From NCBI GenBank assembly GCA_963840235.1, contig CAWIYC010000002.1:186001-250000 (forward strand): a DNA stretch of 64,000 nt. Direction: 5' to 3'. The notes beneath the pieces are model-generated. The model ran no database searches. It saw only the letters and a program-made list of their open reading frames with translations, and was not told the origin of the DNA. The DNA is from JBBRHQ01 sp963840235. GTDB lineage: Bacteria; Actinomycetota; Thermoleophilia; Solirubrobacterales; 70-9. The position numbers and the translations under genes are program-made. The first letter of the stretch is position 1. Each line of letters begins with the position of its first letter. This document shows positions 15,820 to 23,682 of the stretch, in pieces.

Positions 15820-16499
15820 TGGCAGGGGAGGTTGTTGGCGCTGGTGCTGAAGGCGGCCGGGCTGAAGCGCAGCAGGGCGGTGTCCTGGACGCTGGCGGCG
15901 GCCCCGGGGTCGGGTGTCTCGGGATAGCTCGGCGAAACCGTCAGGGCGACGCTCACCTGGACCGTGCGCAAGGCGTCGGGGGCGCTCAACGGGGTCTCCA
16001 GCGGAGTGATCTGACCGCTGCTGTACTTGAAATAACTGAACGGCGCCGGGCTGGAGGCGACGCCGGTCATCAGCTGGCGGGTCGAGGACGGCGTGCCGGC
16101 GAAGGTCCAGGACGGCACCGAGCCCCCGGTCGCGGGGTAGACCGACTCCGACAGGGTGCCGCCGCTCAGCGTCACGTCGCTGAGGATCGGGGTCGGGGCG
16201 ACCGCCGAACCGGTCTGGTGCAGGAACCGCAGCGAGGTTCCGGTGCTCCCCGCCTGGACGGGAGCGATCTGGGGCGCGATGCAGGCGGAGTGGAGCCCGT
16301 CGATGACCCGGTAGAGGACGATCCGGGCGCGCTGGGTGGCGTCCACGCGGCCGTTCACCCGCGCGCTCTGGTGCAGCGAGGTCATGATCACAGAGGTGAG
16401 GCCGAAGAGGACGACAAGCGCCGCCGCGGCTGCGACCAGCTGCTCGACCAGGGTGAAGCCGCTCTGATCGCTGATAAAGCCGCCGCGGGTCAAGTGCAC
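15816..16499 (-). CDS. PilW-like minor prepilin
   Basis: The protein has about 227 residues. Starting at the GTG at 16499, the leader is 14 residues ending in Gly, then F-T-L-V-E-Q-L-V-A-A-A-A-A-L-V-V-L-F-G-L with Glu5 in place. The globular part carries one Cys near residue 59 (S-A-C-I-A-P) and one at the C-terminus. A longer open frame extends upstream to 17834 but is antisense-like composition inside the next gene and is not used. The GTG overlaps the preceding stop by 10 nt. Minor prepilins of this type prime assembly and sit at the pilus tip. Confidence 0.82.
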   Translation of the reverse strand: MHLTRGGFISDQSGFTLVEQLVAAAAALVVLFGLTSVIMTSLHQSARVNGRVDATQRARIVLYRVIDGLHSACIAPQIAPVQAGSTGTSLRFLHQTGSAVAPTPILSDVTLSGGTLSESVYPATGGSVPSWTFAGTPSSTRQLMTGVASSPAPFSYFKYSSGQITPLETPLSAPDALRTVQVSVALTVSPSYPETPDPGAAASVQDTALLRFSPAAFSTSANNLPCQ

Positions 16500-17878
16500 A
16501 CCCCGCTGGAGGTGCCTGTCCCCATGTAGACGTTGAGAGTGGTGCCGACGGTCAGGTTCTGCACCACGACGCCGCTCGTCGTCTTGCGGCGGCTGCCGTT
16601 GTCGACGCAGACGCTGTAGGTGCTCCAGGGGAGGCCGGGGTCGGCGAGCTTGCCGGAGGAGTTGGTCGAGAAGGTGCGCTTGACCGGGTTGCCGCTGATC
16701 GAGCAGTTGCTGTCGCTGACGATCACGTGTGCGTTCGATACCGCCGATCCCGGGCTGGATGAGCCGGTGCCGCTCCAGACGGTCAGGTTGAGCGCCGGCA
16801 GCTGCACGGACGCCGGGAGGCTGCCGCCGGAGGGAACCGTGACGTTGGCGATCGCCGCGGCTCCGGGAGGGTTGGGCAGGCTGCTGGGGTTCGGGTTGTT
16901 GCCCGAGCAGGCCCCGGCGTAGACCGTGTCGGGCGAGGTGAAGGGGAAGACCGGGGTGGCGGTGACCGTGCTCACCCTGGACCCGCCCGGGTTCCCGTAG
17001 GCCTTTGCCGTGGTCATGCCGGTGTTGAATACGACCACCGAGTCGGCGGTGGACGGGACCAGCGTGCTCGCGCTTCCGATCCGGGTCCTGAAGCTGACCG
17101 GGATCGAGCCGCCCTGGTCGTACTGCAGGGCCACAGTGTTGGTGGTCCCGGCGATCACGCTGATGGTCTGGGCCGCGGGAGCGTTGCCGTCCTTGTCGAC
17201 CAACCCCGTCGTGCCGGATGGAGTCAGGGTGTAGTTGCCTGCGGCCTGGTCGGGGAACAGCGCGCAGCCGGCCGAGTCGGTGGAGCCGCTGAAGGTGCCG
17301 GCGCCGCTGCCGGCCAGTCCGATGCCCGCGATCGGGGCCCCCTGGGCATTGATGGCCGAGATCGTCAGGGTGCCGTGGGTCGAGTCGAGCGACCCGGTCG
17401 GCGGCGCGATGATGCTCTGGATCACGACCGGTGGCCGTCCGCCGAGACTGGGCCAGGTGACCGAGGACGTCACCTTCACGTAGTCGGCCGAGGACGTGCC
17501 CTGGCCGCAGGAGGCCGTGCCCGTGGTGTCGTTGATGAAGGCGCCGGTCGAGGTGACGGTGAACGCCGTCCCGTTGAGGGTGACTGTCCTGGTCTGGCTC
17601 AACCGGTTCAGGGTCGGGACCCGCAGCGATCGCAGCCTCGCCTGGTCCTCCTGGGCGACCGCGTAGGCCTCGGAGCGGTGCCGCTGCTCCGAGGCGGTGT
17701 GGGCGGTCGTCCCGAGCAGGCCGAAGGCGGCCCCGGCGAGCAGGGTCACGACGATGGCGCTGACCAGCACTTCGACCAGGGCGAAACCCGATTCGGCGCG
17801 CGGGCGAGCAACCTGCGAACGGGTCGCAGGGCACGACCGCGGGAGCGCCTCCCGCACGGAGACGGGGCAGATTTTCAC
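16490..17878 (-). CDS. PilV-like minor prepilin with Ig-like/carboxypeptidase-regulatory repeats
   Basis: The protein has about 462 residues from GTG 17878 (GTG 17857 is an alternative). The leader ends R-A-E-S-G, followed by F-A-L-V-E-V-L-V-S-A-I-V-V-T-L-L-A-G, so Glu5 is present. The exported region contains beta-sandwich-like segments (L-T-I-S-A-I-N-A-Q-G-A-P-I-A-G-I-G-L-A; C-A-L-F-P-D-Q-A-A-G-N-Y-T-L-T) resembling carboxypeptidase-regulatory or Cna-B-like units, and several Cys. It is much larger than classical PilV, so it may carry an adhesive tip domain. It is the first gene of a minus-strand series PilV-, PilW- and PilX-like, then pilM, N and O. Confidence 0.8.
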   Translation of the reverse strand: MKICPVSVREALPRSCPATRSQVARPRAESGFALVEVLVSAIVVTLLAGAAFGLLGTTAHTASEQRHRSEAYAVAQEDQARLRSLRVPTLNRLSQTRTVTLNGTAFTVTSTGAFINDTTGTASCGQGTSSADYVKVTSSVTWPSLGGRPPVVIQSIIAPPTGSLDSTHGTLTISAINAQGAPIAGIGLAGSGAGTFSGSTDSAGCALFPDQAAGNYTLTPSGTTGLVDKDGNAPAAQTISVIAGTTNTVALQYDQGGSIPVSFRTRIGSASTLVPSTADSVVVFNTGMTTAKAYGNPGGSRVSTVTATPVFPFTSPDTVYAGACSGNNPNPSSLPNPPGAAAIANVTVPSGGSLPASVQLPALNLTVWSGTGSSSPGSAVSNAHVIVSDSNCSISGNPVKRTFSTNSSGKLADPGLPWSTYSVCVDNGSRRKTTSGVVVQNLTVGTTLNVYMGTGTSSGVCT

Positions 17879-18054
17879 GGCATGTCCAGCATCGGCCGGG
17901 GCGAGGGGCGGGCGCCGCGGCCGATACCCGGGTGGACGAATGGGGGAGCCCCGGGCGCGGTCGTGCGTCGCGGCCGTAGTACGAGCGTCGAGTCCCCTGC
18001 CGTGGGCGTCACCGCCATCACATCGGAACCGCGCCGGGTAGGCTTGAGCCAATG

Positions 18055-18084
18055 CTTCAGTAAGTGAAGTCTTGGCGCTATACT
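18055..18084 (+). promoter_or_regulatory. Promoter/operator candidate for the HxlR gene
   Basis: TATACT (18079-18084) is a good -10. Overlapping where a -35 would lie is the inverted repeat CTTCA-N5-TGAAG (18055-18069), and a further TGAAG half-site follows at about 18088-18092. Together they suggest autoregulation by the HxlR protein. The start codon is 43 nt downstream of the -10. Confidence 0.5.
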
Positions 18085-18127
18085 CGCTGAAGCGAGCCGT
18101 TCCACCCTGACGGCCGATTCGAAGCCG

Positions 18128-18475
18128 ATGAGCGCAATCAGCAACTCCCGATGCCCGGTTTGCCGCACGGCCGACGTCATCTCGGGCAAGTGGACGCTCC
18201 TGGTGATCCGCGACCTGGCCGACGGCAACAGCCGCTTCTGCGAACTCGAGCGCTCGCTCGAGGGGATCAGCCCGCGGACCCTCTCGTTGCGCCTCCGCGC
18301 TCTCGAGGAGCAGGGCATCGTCGAACGCCACACCTATCCCGAGGTCCCGCCCCGGGTCGAGTACGCGCTGACCGAAAAGGGCCGGGCGCTGGTGCCGCTG
18401 ATCGACGACATGCGTTCCTACGGGAAGAAGTGGCTCTCGGCCGAGGCGGCCGACCGGGCCGCCGCCCCCGCCTGA
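18128..18475 (+). CDS. HxlR-family transcriptional regulator
   Basis: This 115-residue winged-helix protein matches the HxlR family from end to end. It has the N-terminal C-P-V-C (HxlR proteins often have a redox- or aldehyde-sensing Cys here), the family signature G-K-W-T-L-L-V-I-R-D-L, the F-C-E-L-E-R-S-L-E-G-I-S recognition region and the wing R-V-E-Y-A-L-T-E-K-G. Two cysteines at positions 9 and 12 are unusual, since many relatives have one. It diverges from the minor prepilin operon and precedes an unknown gene. Its targets cannot be named; the palindromic site in its own promoter suggests self-control. Confidence 0.92.
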   Translation: MSAISNSRCPVCRTADVISGKWTLLVIRDLADGNSRFCELERSLEGISPRTLSLRLRALEEQGIVERHTYPEVPPRVEYALTEKGRALVPLIDDMRSYGKKWLSAEAADRAAAPA

Positions 18476-18545
18476 GCGCGCCGGGGCTGCTGCAACCAAA
18501 CGTGCAGCCGCAGGAGCGGCACGGGCGCGGCCGAAGCCCTCATCC

Positions 18546-20393
18546 GTGCGTGACCCCGTTCTACGCGAAGCACTGAGCACGCTCGCCGCCGAGGCGGCGA
18601 CACGCCTGCGCTCGCTCGTGGCAACCGGCGACGAGATCCCCTTCGACGTCGCCGAGGACTCCGGCGAGGGCGCCCTCTTCTATCGCTACGTCCCCCTCAC
18701 CTCCCGCTTCGTCTCCGAGCGCGAGGCCGAGCTTCGCGCGCTGCCCTCCTTCGGTCCCGCCTGCGCGGCGGTCAGCGCCGCAGGCATCGCCGCCCCCTAC
18801 CTGGAGGATCGTGGAGCAGCGGTTCCGGCCGACGCGGACGAGCGGGCGGCCTCGATGCTAATCGGCTTCATCGCCGGGCTCTGGGACGGGAGCGCGGAGT
18901 TCTCTCTCGACGCCGGGCGCCTGCAGAGGGCCCTGCGCGAGCTCGACGCCGAGACCTGCGACCTGCACGACGCCGACCTGCTGATCGCGCCGATCGTCGG
19001 CCTGCAGATGCCGCTTCCGCGCCTGCAACTGCCCAGTGGCGTTCGGGTGGTCAGGGCCGACACCGTCGAGGCCCCAATCGAGGCGATGCGGAGCGAAGGC
19101 ATGCAGCGGGCGGCCTGGGAGCCGCAGTACCTTGCCCTGGCGGAGCAGGGCGAGGGCAACGAGGGCGTCAGCGCCGCCCTGAGCCAGTTGCACGACCTGA
19201 TCAGCGTTCTCCGCCTCTACCGCGAGGGCAGCATCGGCCTCGGTCCCTACGCGTTCGCGCCTACCGGTGAGGACCGCTGGCGCCGGATCGCGACAGGCGC
19301 CCCGGCGACCCGACCTGGCGGCTACCAGTTGAGCGAGGACGACACGATCGAGATCCGGGGCTTCGCCCACGACCTCGAGGTGCGCCCCGACCCCGAGGGT
19401 GCCCTCGCCTGGGCCGTGGCCAGGTTCGAGATGGGTTGCGAGCGGGCGACGACCCTGGAGGGACTCAGCGATCACCTGCTGGCGCTGCGTGCCGTGCTCG
19501 AGGGGCCTGGACCGGTCGATGCGCCGCTGCCCGCCCGGGCGGCCGCGCTGCTGCCGGACGGCCCCGACCGCGACGACGCCCACTTCAGGATCGAGCGCGC
19601 CCAGCGGCTCGAGCGGATGCTGATGAGCGGCGAGGACCTCGAGCGCAACGGCGAGGACCGCGCGAGCACGCTCGAGCTCGCCGCCTGGGTGGAGGGCTGT
19701 GTCCGCTCGATCCTCCGCGACGGGGCGCTCGGCTACTTCGGCGAGGACCTCTGCGCCGCGGCCGACGAGACCCTGATCGCCGATGGACTCGATGCCGGTG
19801 AGTCGGCCGAGTCCTCGCAGATGGGCGAGACTGCGGAGTGGGAGGCGCTGGACGAGGATGAGGCCGGGGCCGACCCCGAGCCGGAGCCTGAGGCAGAGCC
19901 GGAGCCGGAGGTCGCGGTTGAAGTCGAGCCGCAGCCGGAGGCCGAGTTCGAGCCGGAGCCCCGGGCGGGGGAGATCTCCGTCATCCGCAGCGCCTCAGAG
20001 CCCGCGCGCGACGCCGACGAGGCCTCACCGACGCCGATGAGGGAGCCGATCCCCGGCGATCAGTCCGAGATCCGGGTGACCGCCAGGCGCAACCGCGGCG
20101 GGGAGGGGGAGCCCGCGGCGGAGGAAGGCGCCGAGGACTGGTTCGAAGAATTCGACGACGAAAGCGACCCGGTAAGGGAGGACGACGTGATCAACCGCGA
20201 CTGGCAAGACGAGGACTCGCGAAGTGCCACCCTGGAGTGGCCGGTGACCGGGGAGGACGCGCGCCGCCCGCAGGTCGGGCGCGAGCGCATCGACACCCCG
20301 CGGGTGCGCCACCTCTTCCCCGTCCCCGAGGACGCGGATTGGAACGTCTCCGAGCTCGAGTACGACCGAAACCGGCCGTCCCGGGTCAGCTGA
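18546..20393 (+). CDS. Unknown protein with acidic Glu/Pro-rich C-terminal region
   Basis: The protein has 615 residues from the GTG at 18546. I do not recognise the family. Residues 1-410 look like a soluble, mostly helical globular region (for example F-E-M-G-C-E-R-A-T-T-L-E-G-L-S-D-H-L-L-A-L-R-A-V-L-E). Residues of about 425-475 are a Glu/Pro-rich repetitive stretch (repeated E-P-E-P and E-A-E), and the rest is highly acidic and probably disordered. No signal peptide or membrane helix is seen. The strongly charged composition and acidic tail suggest a protein-binding or scaffold role. Its stop overlaps the convergent ArsA-type gene by 8 nt. Confidence 0.7.
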   Translation: MRDPVLREALSTLAAEAATRLRSLVATGDEIPFDVAEDSGEGALFYRYVPLTSRFVSEREAELRALPSFGPACAAVSAAGIAAPYLEDRGAAVPADADERAASMLIGFIAGLWDGSAEFSLDAGRLQRALRELDAETCDLHDADLLIAPIVGLQMPLPRLQLPSGVRVVRADTVEAPIEAMRSEGMQRAAWEPQYLALAEQGEGNEGVSAALSQLHDLISVLRLYREGSIGLGPYAFAPTGEDRWRRIATGAPATRPGGYQLSEDDTIEIRGFAHDLEVRPDPEGALAWAVARFEMGCERATTLEGLSDHLLALRAVLEGPGPVDAPLPARAAALLPDGPDRDDAHFRIERAQRLERMLMSGEDLERNGEDRASTLELAAWVEGCVRSILRDGALGYFGEDLCAAADETLIADGLDAGESAESSQMGETAEWEALDEDEAGADPEPEPEAEPEPEVAVEVEPQPEAEFEPEPRAGEISVIRSASEPARDADEASPTPMREPIPGDQSEIRVTARRNRGGEGEPAAEEGAEDWFEEFDDESDPVREDDVINRDWQDEDSRSATLEWPVTGEDARRPQVGRERIDTPRVRHLFPVPEDADWNVSELEYDRNRPSRVS

Positions 20394-21543
20394 GCGGCCC
20401 CGCGGCGGCGATCGCCGCCCGCTCCTTGCCGCTGGCGAACAGGTAGCGGTTGATCTGCGCCAGGCCGGCGAGGTCGTGCACATCCTCGTCGAGGTAGGGA
20501 ACCTGGATCACGCTGCGCGTTCGCAGTTGCGCTGCCAGGTGCTGGATGTTCCGCCTGTCGCGATCGGCAAGAGCCTGGTAGTCGGAGAAGTTCCGGGCGA
20601 CCCTCTCGGCCAGGCGACCGTCGCCGAGGGCCCGCTCGAGGGCGGCCCGCAGATCCTCGCCGTTTCCGCGCAGGTGCTCGGAGGGGTAATGGACCTTGTT
20701 GACGATGACGCCGCCGAAGGGGAGCTTTGCCTCGACCAGCTTGCGGTGGAAGTAGACGGCCTCGGAGATCGGCTCTCCCTGTGGGCCGCAGACGACCAGG
20801 AAGCAGGTGCCGGGGTCGGCCAAGAGCTCGTTGACCCGCTTCGCCCGCTCCTGGAAGCCGTCCACCATGCCGCTGAAGGCGGTGAAGAACTCGGCGAGAT
20901 CGGCGAGCAGGTCGAAGCCGAGGATTCTCTTCAGCACCGAGAGCGCGACGGTGGCCCCCCGTCCGGCGACACGGGCGGCGAACCCGGTCGGCTTCATGAA
21001 CACGCGCAGGGAACGCCCCTCGATGAACTGGGTCAGGCGCCGCGGCGCGTCGAGGAAGTCGAGCGCGTCGCGGCTGGGTGGAGTGTCGAGCACGAGCAGG
21101 TCGAACTGACCCTCGGAGTGGAGCTCGAACAGCTTCTCCATCGCCATGTACTCCTGGGATCCGGCGAGGGCGTTGGAGATCTGCTGGTAGATGCGGTTCT
21201 CCAGCACCCGGTTGCGGGACTCCTCGTCGGGGGCATGGCGGCTGACGAGCTCGTCGAATGTCGCCTTGGCGTCGAGCATCATCGCCCACAGCTCACCCTT
21301 GATCTCGACCCCCTGCTTCTGGAACAGCGCCGGGTCGACCCTTCTCGCCTCGTTGCCGAGCTGCTCGAGGCCGAGCGAGTCGGCCAACCTCTTGGCGGGG
21401 TCAATGGTCAGGACGCAGACTTTCAGCCCGCGGGCGGCCATTCCGGTGGCGATCGCGGCCGAGGTGGTGGTCTTGCCGACACCGCCGGAGCCGGCGCAGA
21501 TGCATACCCCCTTCCCCTTCAGAACCTCCCCGATCGCCGGCAT
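20386..21543 (-). CDS. ArsA/GET3-family ATPase, second of a pair
   Basis: The 385 residues carry the deviant Walker A of the ArsA/MinD superfamily (C-A-G-S-G-G-V-G-K-T-T-T near 18-29) and the switch II-like stretch L-V-L-D-T-P-P-S-R-D-A-L-D-F. Proteins of this group couple ATP binding to protein or anion handling. Actinobacteria commonly encode two adjacent copies, such as the Rv3679-Rv3680 pair of M. tuberculosis. No arsenic-resistance genes are near, so an arsenite pump role is not supported. It is translationally coupled to the upstream partner through TGATG. Confidence 0.88.
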   Translation of the reverse strand: MPAIGEVLKGKGVCICAGSGGVGKTTTSAAIATGMAARGLKVCVLTIDPAKRLADSLGLEQLGNEARRVDPALFQKQGVEIKGELWAMMLDAKATFDELVSRHAPDEESRNRVLENRIYQQISNALAGSQEYMAMEKLFELHSEGQFDLLVLDTPPSRDALDFLDAPRRLTQFIEGRSLRVFMKPTGFAARVAGRGATVALSVLKRILGFDLLADLAEFFTAFSGMVDGFQERAKRVNELLADPGTCFLVVCGPQGEPISEAVYFHRKLVEAKLPFGGVIVNKVHYPSEHLRGNGEDLRAALERALGDGRLAERVARNFSDYQALADRDRRNIQHLAAQLRTRSVIQVPYLDEDVHDLAGLAQINRYLFASGKERAAIAAAGPLS

Positions 21544-22478
21544 CAGAGCCTCGCCGAGAGGAGCCGGGCCTCCTCGATCCCCAGCTCGGGTTCGAAGATG
21601 AACGGCAGCGACTTGACCGGGGTCGTGGTGCGCCGGCGCAGGCGGGCGAGCTGCGAGCGCTGCGAGCGGGCCCTGCGGAACTCCGAGACGGCGGCCCGGG
21701 CTGCGTCGCGCACGGCCCCGTCGCCGCCCCCGGCCTGACCCAGCTCTCCGAGGCGCTCGGCCTCGTGTTTCGAGAAGCGCTCGGGGTACAGCGCGTTCAT
21801 GTAGACGCGGTCAACCGAGATCCCGACCTCGTTGCGGAGTACCTGCTCCAGCGCCGCCGACTCGTTGACGGGCATCTCCTCGGGGAGCGAGACGATCGCG
21901 GTCCCAGTGTGGCGGTGGTCCGTGATCAACCGGTCGAGCTCCCGCGCCTGGTTGTGGATCGGGCCGACCCGGGCGATGCCGGCAAAGGTCCGCGGAGTCT
22001 CGAGGAAGCCGATTCCGTGGCCGGTCGCAGGGGCGTCCACGACCACGAGGTCGTACTTGTGGCCCTGCTTGACCTTGCGGTCGAGCTGCGTCAGCTCCCA
22101 GATCTTGCCGATCGTGACCAGCTCCTTGAGACCCGGGGTGGCCGCGGTCAGGTAGGTGAAGATGCGGCTGCGGAAGAGCATGTCGCGCATCGCCCGGACC
22201 TTGAGCTGGAGCAGCACGTACTCGCGCATCGATTCGTCGGGATCGATCGAGATCGACCACAGGTTCTTCGCCATCTGGACCTCGTGGAACCCGATCTCGG
22301 CCCGGTTGAAGACCCGCGACGCGTGCTCCTGCGACGCGACCTCGCAGACGATCGTCCGCTTGCCCTCGGCGGCCGCCCGCAGGCCGAGTGCCACCGCGAC
22401 GGTGCTCTTGCCGACCCCGCCCTTGCCGGTGACGAACACGAGCCGCTTGTCGAGGAGATCGGCGATGCGGGCATTCAA
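21543..22478 (-). CDS. ArsA/GET3-family ATPase, first of a pair
   Basis: This 311-residue partner has the Walker A T-G-K-G-G-V-G-K-S-T near 17-26, with the signature Lys, and V-V-V-D-A-P-A-T-G-H-G-I-G-F-L-E near 130. It is shorter than the second ATPase and probably forms a heterodimer with it, as suggested for actinobacterial pairs. Its C-terminus is basic (R-R-A-R-S-Q-R-S-Q-L-A-R-L-R-R-R). The stop and the next start share one nucleotide (TGATG). It is divergent from the ParA gene, with about 100 nt between. Confidence 0.88.
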   Translation of the reverse strand: MNARIADLLDKRLVFVTGKGGVGKSTVAVALGLRAAAEGKRTIVCEVASQEHASRVFNRAEIGFHEVQMAKNLWSISIDPDESMREYVLLQLKVRAMRDMLFRSRIFTYLTAATPGLKELVTIGKIWELTQLDRKVKQGHKYDLVVVDAPATGHGIGFLETPRTFAGIARVGPIHNQARELDRLITDHRHTGTAIVSLPEEMPVNESAALEQVLRNEVGISVDRVYMNALYPERFSKHEAERLGELGQAGGGDGAVRDAARAAVSEFRRARSQRSQLARLRRRTTTPVKSLPFIFEPELGIEEARLLSARL

Positions 22479-22575
22479 GCAGCAGGCAGCGTTCGCGCCG
22501 GGGCCGGATGCACCGTCTCTAGCAATTTCGGCGGATGGCAGGAAAAGTCGCTGCCCATGCGAATAACCGCCGCAA

Positions 22576-23682
22576 ATGGGATTCCTCAGCCGAAAGCCGA
22601 AGACCGTAGAGTCGAACTCGCCGACCGAGCTCGCCGAGCCTTACGAGGACGGCGCGATGGATGAGTTCGACGTCCACCGATCGCCCGAGCCGGGGGCCGG
22701 AAGCTCCCCGACGCCGCCGGAGCCCGACGACGTCGAGATCGTCGTCTCGCAGGGCGCCGGCAATGGCGCGGTCGAGGTTGAGGCGCCTGCGAGCGAGCCC
22801 GCCGAGCAAGTCGACGCGGGCCCCGAGGAGCCCGCCAGGATGCGCCCCGAGGACCTGATCGCCCCCAGTCGTCACCAGGTGGCGGCCGAGGCGGCGGCAG
22901 CGGTCGAGGCCCCGGTCAAGCACGCGCGGGTGATCTCCTTCGCCAACCAGAAGGGCGGCGTGGCCAAGACGACGACCACGCTCAACCTGGCGGTGGCGTT
23001 CGCAGAGTCCGGGTACCGGGTGCTGTGCGTAGACCTCGACCCGCAGGGGAACCTGACGATGAGCCAGGGGATCGACCCCGACAAGGTCGATAAGAGCCTC
23101 TACGACGTCCTCGTCAACGACATGCCGATCAGCGAGGTGATCGCCAAGCGGGAGATCGACATCGCGGTCGCCTCGATCGACCTCGCCGGCGCCGAGATCG
23201 CGATGAGCACCAAGATCGGCCGCGAGCGCTCGCTGGAGAAGGCCCTGCGCGAGGTCTCCGGCGACTACGACTTCATCTGCATCGACACCCCGCCCAGCCT
23301 CGGGCTGCTGACGATCAACGCACTCACGGCCTCCGACAAGATCATCGTCCCCGTCCAGTGCGAATATCTCTCCATGCGCGGGCTGGTCCAGCTCCAGAAC
23401 ACGCTGAAGATGATCCAGGAGAACCTCAATCCTGACGTCGAGATCGAGGGCATCCTGCCGACGATGTTCGACGCCCGCACGGTCCACGCCAAGGAGGCGG
23501 TGGAGATCCTCGAGGAGAATTTCGGCGATCTCGTCTTCAAGACGAGGATCCGCAAGGCCGTCAAGTTCGCCGAGGCGCCCGTCCGGGGAGCTAGTGTGCT
23601 CAAGTACGATCCTGACTCGAACGCCGCCAACTACTACCGGGACCTGGCGAAGGAGGTTCTGACGCATGGCACGTCGTCGTAA
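22576..23682 (+). CDS. parA: ParA/Soj-family partition ATPase with long N-terminal extension
   Basis: The ATPase domain begins near residue 118 with V-I-S-F-A-N-Q-K-G-G-V-A-K-T-T-T, the deviant Walker A of ParA (signature Lys and Thr present). D-L-D-P-Q-G-N-L-T-M follows near 155 and D-T-P-P-S-L-G-L-L near 235. Ahead of it are about 115 acidic, Pro/Glu-rich residues that are not part of classical ParA. No ParB gene is in the window. The gene overlaps the following FtsZ-family gene by 17 nt, so the two are probably co-translated. This suggests a role tied to cell-division positioning rather than, or besides, chromosome segregation. Confidence 0.9.
   Translation: MGFLSRKPKTVESNSPTELAEPYEDGAMDEFDVHRSPEPGAGSSPTPPEPDDVEIVVSQGAGNGAVEVEAPASEPAEQVDAGPEEPARMRPEDLIAPSRHQVAAEAAAAVEAPVKHARVISFANQKGGVAKTTTTLNLAVAFAESGYRVLCVDLDPQGNLTMSQGIDPDKVDKSLYDVLVNDMPISEVIAKREIDIAVASIDLAGAEIAMSTKIGRERSLEKALREVSGDYDFICIDTPPSLGLLTINALTASDKIIVPVQCEYLSMRGLVQLQNTLKMIQENLNPDVEIEGILPTMFDARTVHAKEAVEILEENFGDLVFKTRIRKAVKFAEAPVRGASVLKYDPDSNAANYYRDLAKEVLTHGTSS

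Noticed and set aside
17879..18580. N-terminal extension of the PilV-like frame
   Set aside because: It crosses the HxlR promoter and gene on the other strand, and it would bury the prepilin leader, which must be near the N-terminus.
19860..19975. Repetitive GAGCC-rich DNA resembling a repeat array
   Set aside because: It is in frame and encodes the Glu/Pro-rich segment of the protein at 18546; there are no spacers, so it is not a CRISPR array. No CRISPR or cas genes were seen anywhere.
20386..22478. Arsenite efflux function for the paired ArsA-type ATPases
   Set aside because: No arsB, arsC, arsD or arsR-type arsenic gene is adjacent. Paired copies in actinobacteria are not arsenic pumps as far as known.
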